From positions 1 through 51,695 of the forward strand of contig CALLMH010000048.1 of NCBI GenBank assembly GCA_938007965.1: 51,695 nt of DNA. The letters are read 5' to 3'. The position numbers and the translations under genes were made by a program. Shown in pieces: positions 45,284 through 51,695 of the stretch (position 1 is the stretch's first letter; every line of letters begins with the position of its first letter). The notes under the pieces are model-generated. The model ran no database searches and was not told where the DNA came from. It saw only the letters and a program-made list of their open reading frames with translations. The stretch comes from an uncultured Saprospiraceae bacterium (GTDB lineage: Bacteria > Bacteroidota > Bacteroidia > Chitinophagales > Saprospiraceae).

Positions 45284-48200
45284 TTACTCAATCTTGACCT
45301 TATCTATCTCTTCGAATATTTTGAGTTGTATTTCTTTGATTCTAGCTTCATAGGGTTTCCAGTCGTTCTCTATGAAGTCATTTATAGCTTCTACAGTCGT
45401 TTTTACTTCACGTTTCGCGGTATTCACCACATTATCAGTATTGGCACCAGGTTTGCCCCAGCTTCGACTTATAGCGTAAGAGGCACTTTGTATCTTTCCA
45501 TTGAGCAATCCAGGTTTTCTTTGGATACCTTTGAGACCTTCGGGCATCATATAGAGTTGTGCTAGACTATCCAGTTCTGTGATGATTAGCTTACTCAGGC
45601 TATCGACTTCAGTTTTGATTTCCTTTTCTTGATTTTCCATCAATCCCTTGACTTTTTTTACGGTCTTTTTTGCCTTCATGATCCTGTCAAATGCTTCTGT
45701 AGCCATAACTACAGTTTTTTCGAAGTTTTTTTGTGCTCTTATATTTGCTTCCATGTCGGATATACCCAATTCTGATCGAGGATCCATTTTTACGGATACC
45801 ATAGTAGAGTCTATATGATCTCCTTTTTTCACTATGACCTTATATTCACCGGGCATTGCTTCTACTCCTCCAGGTTTGTCCTCATCTTCTTTTACCTCTC
45901 TTCTACTCGGATATCTTACTCCATCTTCATCGAGATACCAACCAATCTGATCGTATCCACCCTTGATTTTTCGTTTGATTGTTCGGATGGTATCACCAGC
46001 TGAATTCTCCACATATACTATTACTTCTTCCTTTTTTTCTAAATCTTCGCCAGGTTTGGTCCATACATTGATCTTGGCATAGTTTACATTTTTATTTTCA
46101 CCTACAAATTCGCCTTGAGCATTGAATCTGATCCCATCGTATGACCTCATACTTGCGTGATATGCTACGGGAGACTCGAATAACATCAGTTCTCTATCCA
46201 ATATCTTAGTACCTTCAGTAGCGAGTTTTCTTAGTGGACGAATATCATCCAGTATCCAAAGGGCTCGACCAAATGTACCGATCACAAGATCATGCTCCCG
46301 TGGATGGATTTTAAGATCGCTCACTTGTACTGATGGGAATCCCTCGTTCATATGTTTCCAGTTCTTTCCCTTGTCAAGTGACATATACAGACCTGCGTCA
46401 GTACCCAAAAACAGAAGGTTTGGCTCCACTGGATCTTGTACTATAGATATAACAAATCCTTTGATCTGTCTATCGTCTGCTATTCTTGTGAATGACTTCC
46501 CATAATCGGTCGTATGATATGCATATGCTGAGTAATCATTTTGTCTGTAATTATTTACCACTACGAATGCTTCTCCTGCATTCTTATACGATACTACGAT
46601 CTGAGGGATCCACGCTGTTTTGGGAAGTCCCTTTAATCTATTATTGATATTTGTCCAAGATGATCCACCATCTCTTGTCAATTGGAGATTACCATCATCT
46701 GTTCCCACCCAGATGACTTTTTCATCTGCCGGACTAGGAGCTATTGCAAGTATGGTAGTGAAGTTCTCTGCCTGGGTAGCATCTATAGTCAGTCCACCAC
46801 TTTTATCAGCATGTTGTCTCGATGTATCATTAGTAGTCAGATCTTCAGATTTGATTACCCACGACTCTCCGCAGTCATCTGTATAGTGTAGATATTGGCT
46901 TCCGAAATATATTCCACATGGATTATTAGGATCTTGTGCGATAGCTGCATTCCAATTGTATCGTAGGGGTTTACCTTCTGGATGTGCAGGTTTTACGTAT
47001 TTGACCATGCCTGTTTCTCGATCATAGAATCCTACGTTTCCTCCTTGACTCATTGCCCATCCATATCTGCTATCGTCAGGATATGGTACGACATCGAATC
47101 CATCACCGAAGTACAATTCTTGGAAGTCATAATTACGTATACCGCCTCTCTTCATCACCATAGAGGGGCCGATCCATGAGCCATTATCTTGCATTCCTCC
47201 GTATACATTGTATGGCCAGTCGTTATCTATATTTACGTGATAGAATTGACCGACTGGAATATTGTGCACAAATCTCCATGATTCGCCTCTGTCTCTAGAG
47301 ATATTCATTCCTCCGTCGTTTCCATTGATGAGGTAGGTAGGGTCATTAGGATCTATCCAAAATGCATGGTGATCAGGGTGTACGCTGTTGCCATAGTCCA
47401 TGATTGTCTTGAAGGTTTTGCCTCCATCTTCACTTAGAGATACATAAGACCATAGATTATAGATTCTGTTTTCGTTCGTAGGATCTACATATATTTCAGA
47501 ATAGTAGAATGGTCGATTTCCAATATTTTCCTTAGAGACTAAACTCCATTTTTCTCCTCCATCAGTACTTTTATAGAGGCCATTTTCTTTTGCTTCTATG
47601 AGTGCATATATAATATTCGGCATCGATGGAGCGATTGCGATACCCATCCGTCCAAGATCGCCTTTTGGTAGCCCTTCTTTGTCTGTTATCTTTTTCCATG
47701 TGTCTCCACCGTCGTATGTAATGTGTAGTCCACTTCCCTTTCCTCCAGAATAATAGTCCCATGGATGACGGATGTGCTCATACATAGCTACGATCAGTTT
47801 ATTCGGATTGGTAGGATCTCCTACCATATCAGCCACACCTGTTTTATCATTCGTATATAGAATTTTCTTCCATGATTTGCCTCCATCGGTCGTTTTGAAT
47901 ACTCCTCTGTCTACATTTGGTCCCCATGGCGATCCCATCGCACCAGCATATACTGTATTTGGATTATTTTGATCAATAATAATTCTGTGGATTACTTTTG
48001 TTTTTTCAAGTCCCATTAATTTCCATGTCTTACCTCCATCTATGGTTTTGTAGATTCCGGCTCCTGTATTTAGGGAGTTTCTAGGATTTCCTTCTCCAGT
48101 TCCTACCCATATTTCGGCAGGATTATCTTGATTGATTTTGATTGAGCCTATTGATAGGACTGGTTGGTCATCGAATATTGGATCCCAAGATATACCTCCA

Positions 48201-48415
48201 TTTTCACTTAGCCATACACCTCCAGAGGCAGAACCTGCAAATATCCGATCTGTGTCACTTAGATCAACATCGATGGCTGTAATACGCCCGCTCATTCCAG
48301 CGGGTCCAAGATTACGAAAGTTTAGTTCTTTCCATTGGTCGAGATCAATCTGACCATTGGTAGAGCCGAAAAGTAGGAGCGATAAGAAGATAGTAATGAG
48401 ATGATTTATTTTCAT
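45284..48415 (-). CDS. secreted Vps10/sortilin-like BNR propeller protein (annotated as glycosyl hydrolase-like in relatives)
   Basis: The 1043-residue protein has a signal peptide ending STNGQ|IDL at about residue 22, followed by RNLGPAGMSGRI, the typical opening of this Bacteroidota family. Residues about 25-720 form a large propeller with many Asp-box motifs (SENGGISW, TIDGGKTW, TTDGGKSW, STDGGEKW, TRDGGSSW, SLDKGKNW), closing with LVIGTFGRALWILDD. A linker and an Ig-like domain (about 785-880) follow, then a helical C-terminal region (about 900-1040) with coiled-coil character. There is no T9SS sorting domain. Relatives are often labelled glycosyl hydrolase because of the BNR repeats, but no catalytic residues can be assigned here. 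It is one of two BNR giants in the window. Confidence 0.9.
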   Translation of the reverse strand: MKINHLITIFLSLLLFGSTNGQIDLDQWKELNFRNLGPAGMSGRITAIDVDLSDTDRIFAGSASGGVWLSENGGISWDPIFDDQPVLSIGSIKINQDNPAEIWVGTGEGNPRNSLNTGAGIYKTIDGGKTWKLMGLEKTKVIHRIIIDQNNPNTVYAGAMGSPWGPNVDRGVFKTTDGGKSWKKILYTNDKTGVADMVGDPTNPNKLIVAMYEHIRHPWDYYSGGKGSGLHITYDGGDTWKKITDKEGLPKGDLGRMGIAIAPSMPNIIYALIEAKENGLYKSTDGGEKWSLVSKENIGNRPFYYSEIYVDPTNENRIYNLWSYVSLSEDGGKTFKTIMDYGNSVHPDHHAFWIDPNDPTYLINGNDGGMNISRDRGESWRFVHNIPVGQFYHVNIDNDWPYNVYGGMQDNGSWIGPSMVMKRGGIRNYDFQELYFGDGFDVVPYPDDSRYGWAMSQGGNVGFYDRETGMVKYVKPAHPEGKPLRYNWNAAIAQDPNNPCGIYFGSQYLHYTDDCGESWVIKSEDLTTNDTSRQHADKSGGLTIDATQAENFTTILAIAPSPADEKVIWVGTDDGNLQLTRDGGSSWTNINNRLKGLPKTAWIPQIVVSYKNAGEAFVVVNNYRQNDYSAYAYHTTDYGKSFTRIADDRQIKGFVISIVQDPVEPNLLFLGTDAGLYMSLDKGKNWKHMNEGFPSVQVSDLKIHPREHDLVIGTFGRALWILDDIRPLRKLATEGTKILDRELMLFESPVAYHASMRSYDGIRFNAQGEFVGENKNVNYAKINVWTKPGEDLEKKEEVIVYVENSAGDTIRTIKRKIKGGYDQIGWYLDEDGVRYPSRREVKEDEDKPGGVEAMPGEYKVIVKKGDHIDSTMVSVKMDPRSELGISDMEANIRAQKNFEKTVVMATEAFDRIMKAKKTVKKVKGLMENQEKEIKTEVDSLSKLIITELDSLAQLYMMPEGLKGIQRKPGLLNGKIQSASYAISRSWGKPGANTDNVVNTAKREVKTTVEAINDFIENDWKPYEARIKEIQLKIFEEIDKVKIE

Positions 48416-48610
48416 GCTTTATTCAGGTTTTATTATTCAGTTGTGAATATAACCAATTGATTTAATTTTTTGTAGAAGACCAGTCTTCATTGAGCTGAAT
48501 GCAGCGAAGATCGATGAGCACACCTATGGTCTTGCGTTATGATTTTTGGTATTTCAGGGAATGTGATGTTAGTACGATAGCACACCGATCTTACTTTTGT
48601 GTCTTGAAAC

Positions 48611-50317
48611 CTACTTCTTATACTTCACTTTTCCATCTATAATAGTATACAGCACTTGTGCATCCAATATCTCCTCGTCTGTACAATTGATTAAATCTTG
48701 GCTCATGATGGTGAGATCAGCTAGCTTTCCTACTTCGATAGATCCTTTAATATCTTCTTCGAATGCTGCGTATGCATTTCCGAGGGTATAGGAGTATAAA
48801 GCTTCTTCTCTAGTCATGCTCTGTTCTGTAAAAAACTCCATCCCGTTGTCTATTCTCTTGCGAGTAACAGATGCATAGAATGATGGTATCGGGTCCACAT
48901 CTTCGACTGGTGCATCAGTGCCATTCGCTACGATCACATTGGCATCTAGGAGAGAACGCCACGCATAAGCTCCGAGTTTTGCCCGCTCAGTTCCTAATCT
49001 ATTCTCTACGAATGGCGCATCAGATGTACAGTGAATCCCTTGCATCGATGCTATGATACCATTGGATGCGAATCTTGGGATATCGCTAGGGTCGAGGTGC
49101 TGTGCATGTTCTATTCTCCATCTTTTTTCATTTCCATTATCTAGAGGAGAAAGCATACCTTCAAAGATATCTACGACCACTCGATTCGCTCTATCGCCTA
49201 TAGCATGGACACAAAGTTGCATTTCGTTGTCTATCGCCATTTCGGCTATAGTTTTTACATCGGTGATTTCTGTGGTATTCTGACCTATGAATCCTGGTTT
49301 GTCTGTATACGGTTTCAAAAGCCATGCTCCGAATGAGCCGAGTGCTCCATCCACTTCGGATTTGATAGCATTGCAAGTGAAAAAGTTATTGCCTGCCCTA
49401 TAGACTTTTGCTGTATGCACTTTACCTTTCATTTCTTCTACAGGATGTCTGAGCATTGCCCAGAGACGTAGATCTAGTTCTCCTTTTTCTGCCAATTCTT
49501 CATATCGTTCAATTTCAAAAAACTTGGAACCAGCATCTTGGAATGTAGTGATGCCTTTTTTGATCGATTCTTCTTCGACTAGGGTGATCGCTTCGTACCA
49601 TTTATCGGTAAGTTCTTTCTCATTCAATCCAGACTCATACTCTTTGAATGATTCATATATAAGGGACATCGCTCGTTCTTCGAATACTCCTATGGCATCG
49701 CCATTTCCATCTTTCACGATTTCTCCACCCATAGGATTAACGGTTTCTCGGCTTATACCTGCGGCTTCCATAGCTTTGGCATTGGCGAATAGAGAGTGAC
49801 CACTAGCATGATAGAGTATCACGGGATTATCAGGACTTACTTCTGATAGCCGATCGTGCACTGGATATCCATGGACATCATTTTCGGGTGTAGTATCCCA
49901 TTTTTCTTGGTGCCATCCTCTTCCTTCAATCCACTCTCCTGGTTCAAGGGTTTCAGCTTTAGCTTTTACTTGCTCTATGACATCATCCCAGTTTTTTGAT
50001 TTCAGAAAATTGAGATTTTGGAGACTTTTCCCCAATCCAGAAAAGTGACCGTGCCCTTCGATCCAGCCTGGCATTACGAAGGCTCCTTTGGCGTCAATTA
50101 CTGTTGTGCTTTCGGATTTTAGTTTTTCTACCTCATTGATTTTTCCAAGTGCTATTATCTTACCATCCTTGATTGCGAGTGCTTCGGCCTGTGGCTTGTT
50201 CTTATTTACTGTCCATATGTTCGCATTGGTGATTATCATATTGGGTGTTCGATCATCTGAGCAACCAACTGACATAGTAAGAATTATAAAAAATATAAAA
50301 TGTGGAATACGATTCAT
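48611..50317 (-). CDS. lipoprotein amidohydrolase (Amidohydrolase_3, YtcJ-like)
   Basis: I start at the ATG at 50317 (568 residues), which places a signal sequence ending in a lipobox (MSVGC, Cys at about residue 17) at the N-terminus; the upstream extension looks non-coding. The enzyme has the TIM-barrel metal-dependent hydrolase pattern: VMPGWIEGHGHFSGLG (metal-binding HxH near residue 90), a Lys/Glu-bearing middle strand, CVHAIGDRA, WRIEHAQH, and GTDAPVEDVDP with the catalytic Asp. YtcJ-like proteins hydrolyse amides or esters of mostly unknown substrates. Lipidation places it in the periplasm or on the cell surface. The gene precedes the BNR gene on the same strand with a gap of about 195 bases. 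Confidence 0.92.
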   Translation of the reverse strand: MNRIPHFIFFIILTMSVGCSDDRTPNMIITNANIWTVNKNKPQAEALAIKDGKIIALGKINEVEKLKSESTTVIDAKGAFVMPGWIEGHGHFSGLGKSLQNLNFLKSKNWDDVIEQVKAKAETLEPGEWIEGRGWHQEKWDTTPENDVHGYPVHDRLSEVSPDNPVILYHASGHSLFANAKAMEAAGISRETVNPMGGEIVKDGNGDAIGVFEERAMSLIYESFKEYESGLNEKELTDKWYEAITLVEEESIKKGITTFQDAGSKFFEIERYEELAEKGELDLRLWAMLRHPVEEMKGKVHTAKVYRAGNNFFTCNAIKSEVDGALGSFGAWLLKPYTDKPGFIGQNTTEITDVKTIAEMAIDNEMQLCVHAIGDRANRVVVDIFEGMLSPLDNGNEKRWRIEHAQHLDPSDIPRFASNGIIASMQGIHCTSDAPFVENRLGTERAKLGAYAWRSLLDANVIVANGTDAPVEDVDPIPSFYASVTRKRIDNGMEFFTEQSMTREEALYSYTLGNAYAAFEEDIKGSIEVGKLADLTIMSQDLINCTDEEILDAQVLYTIIDGKVKYKK

Positions 50318-50426
50318 ATAAATATAGTTTGACACAAAGTAATGAAATATAATAATGTAAGTGATTTTAAGTATTATCAAATATTCAGTACCATTATAGT
50401 TGAGGCTAAAGTGCAGGATATAAAAA

Positions 50427-50454
50427 AAGCCGCTCCAAATCAATGGAACGGCTT
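50427..50454 (-). terminator. terminator of the Cys-rich protein gene
   Basis: On the minus strand AAGCCGTTCCA pairs with TGGAGCGGCTT (one G-U or mismatch) around a six-base loop and is followed by seven T. It lies 28 bases beyond the stop codon. Confidence 0.85.
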
Positions 50455-50482
50455 CAATATCTTCTAAGATTAAAAGTAGAAC

Positions 50483-50929
50483 TTATCCTACTTTCTTTTT
50501 ACTTGCACAGCATGCAGACTTTGCGCCTTTAGTGCATGATTTTTTAGCAGGTGCAGCTTTTACTTCACCAGTTTCTACGTCTTTCTCCATAGATGCAGAT
50601 GCTACTTTAGTAAATTTCTTTGACTTATCACAGAAGCTAACTTGATCCCATGCTACTGCACCAGACTTCTCACATACTGATTTCATGTAGTATGATTTTG
50701 CTCCACTTTCAGCACATGTTCTTGCTGTGATGTTTTCATTTGATTCTGCAGCTATGTCAGCTTCAGTCATTGCACTTGCCACTCTAGTTGCAGGTGTTGC
50801 ATCAGCAGAAGCACTTGCTTTCTTGGCACAACAAGCAGACTTGGCACCTTTAGTACATTTTGCTGTTTGAGCATTGGCAGCAACTCCTACCATCATAAAT
50901 AAAGACAAAGCGATTAAAATCTTTTTCAT
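50483..50929 (-). CDS. small Cys-rich exported protein with duplicated CTKGAKSACC motif
   Basis: The 148-residue protein has a signal peptide ending AANAQ|TAK at about residue 21. The mature part starts and ends with nearly the same motif, CTKGAKSACCA, followed by Lys/Ala-rich linkers. Between them lies a middle domain of about 50 residues with three more Cys (RTCAESGAKSYYMKSVCEKSGAVAWDQVSFC). The paired CC motifs could bind a metal or form disulfides outside the cytoplasm. I do not recognise the family. It is a single gene with its own strong terminator and is probably well expressed. Confidence 0.82.
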   Translation of the reverse strand: MKKILIALSLFMMVGVAANAQTAKCTKGAKSACCAKKASASADATPATRVASAMTEADIAAESNENITARTCAESGAKSYYMKSVCEKSGAVAWDQVSFCDKSKKFTKVASASMEKDVETGEVKAAPAKKSCTKGAKSACCASKKKVG

Positions 50930-51212
50930 TTTCTTATTTTTTTAGTGATGCCAAAAGAATTTTGTCTCTTGGCTAATTTAATTTTATAAACGATTGTATT
51001 TAAAAATAACACAAAAATCGAGCTATTATTGTAAAGATACCAAAAATAGTACTCTGTAGATGTTATTTTATATCAATAATAACCACTTTTTCATTCATAA
51101 GTTAGATCAGATTAATATTTTAACATATCTATATTATTTATAACTTCAAATTTGTCGTTCAATGATCATATATTGGGTTTTTGATTAATCTAATCCACAA
51201 CAAAGTTCGGTT

Positions 51213-51686
51213 ATGAATAAATTTTTGTTTTTCCTGATGATATCAGTATTGTCGATAGCATGTAAGTCCAATAAAGTAGAGTCTCCAGAAGAGTCAGTGA
51301 ATAAGAAATTAATTCTTTCTCATGGTGGTGGATTTACGGGTAACTATAACTCATATACGATATTAGAAAATGGGCAACTATTCAAGGCATCAAAAACCAA
51401 AGGTGTACTAGACAAGCAGAAGAGTTTGCCGCAAGATATAGTAAATCAGATATTTTCTAACTATGAGACTCTAGGACTAAAAGATACGAAAATACAAACA
51501 TATGGTAACCTACTGTATTCAATAGAAATGGTAGACGGCGAAAATAAAAATAAAATCAGTTGGGAAAAAGGAGATGAAGGGTCTGAAACGTTACAATTAT
51601 TTTTCAGAAATGTGATGAATCAGATAAAGAAAAATAACGACGAAAACTACAATCCGAATAAGTCAAAAATAAACGCCAAATTCTAA
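51213..51686 (+). CDS. lipoprotein of unknown function
   Basis: The 157-residue protein has a signal sequence with lipobox (LSIAC, Cys at about residue 17). The mature part begins with a short acidic linker, then a strand pair containing GGGFTGNYNSYTI followed by NGQLFKA, a helix (LPQDIVNQIFSNYETLGL) and further strands ending in a helix (TLQLFFRNVMNQIKK). The GGGFTG-Y-TI-NG-L pattern recurs in small Bacteroidota lipoproteins I cannot name. The gene is complete; only nine bases follow it in the window. Confidence 0.8.
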   Translation: MNKFLFFLMISVLSIACKSNKVESPEESVNKKLILSHGGGFTGNYNSYTILENGQLFKASKTKGVLDKQKSLPQDIVNQIFSNYETLGLKDTKIQTYGNLLYSIEMVDGENKNKISWEKGDEGSETLQLFFRNVMNQIKKNNDENYNPNKSKINAKF

Positions 51687-51695
51687 TCAGAAGAA

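Overview
This is a low-GC window with the hallmarks of a Bacteroidota chromosome, most likely a Saprospiraceae-like environmental lineage. The evidence is type IX secretion (T9SS) sorting domains of both type A and type B, very large multi-domain adhesins, GEVED domains, Cys-lipoproteins, signal peptides ending in -AQ/-GQ, and promoters of the TAnnTTTG type. The lineage call is an inference from gene style; no rRNA or other marker gene is present. I see no tRNA, rRNA, CRISPR array, transposase or phage gene.

Layout. (1) 1-7.6 kb is housekeeping and small envelope genes: a dispersed repeat at the left edge, an orphan lipoprotein, a CNNM/CorC-type membrane protein, a small conserved protein, a beta-barrel protein, then a tight run of lipoprotein, Ppx/GppA phosphatase and low-molecular-weight tyrosine phosphatase, a CAP-domain protein, an HU protein, a tiny basic lipoprotein and a DUF2237 protein. 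(2) 7.6-36.2 kb is a block of exported giants: a BNR/Vps10-like propeller protein with GEVED and beta-helix tail (minus strand), a 4356-residue T9SS type B adhesin, a 1791-residue T9SS type B Ig/PKD-like adhesin, a subtilisin-like protease with a type A sorting domain (minus strand), and a TPR-PD40-SPOR periplasmic/outer-membrane protein resembling PorE. (3) 36.2-51.7 kb is mixed core functions: a structured dispersed repeat, a PolB-like 3'-5' exonuclease, a coiled-coil membrane protein, a sigma-54 type response regulator that has lost its DNA-binding domain, YraN, phosphoglucose/phosphomannose isomerase, an SH3 protein, RNase R, a second BNR/Vps10-like secreted protein, a lipoprotein amidohydrolase, a small Cys-rich exported protein and a final lipoprotein.

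How the genes may work together. The central block looks like a surface apparatus: two giant T9SS cargo proteins, a secreted protease and a cell-wall-binding scaffold protein. The usual PorP/SprF partner of type B adhesins is not beside them. The most notable items are: (a) a Ppx/GppA gene whose conserved N-terminus can only be read from a non-canonical start (AUA or AUU) overlapping the upstream lipoprotein gene; (b) the giant adhesin, with about fifteen Cys-rich modules, an exact 852-bp two-module super-repeat and no lysine in its first 920 residues; (c) a PorE-like protein with two SPOR domains in place of OmpA; (d) an HTH-less sigma-54 activator; (e) a structured intergenic repeat whose two end motifs occur joined in reverse order at a second locus; (f) a near-perfect terminator-like hairpin inside the start of an SH3 gene.
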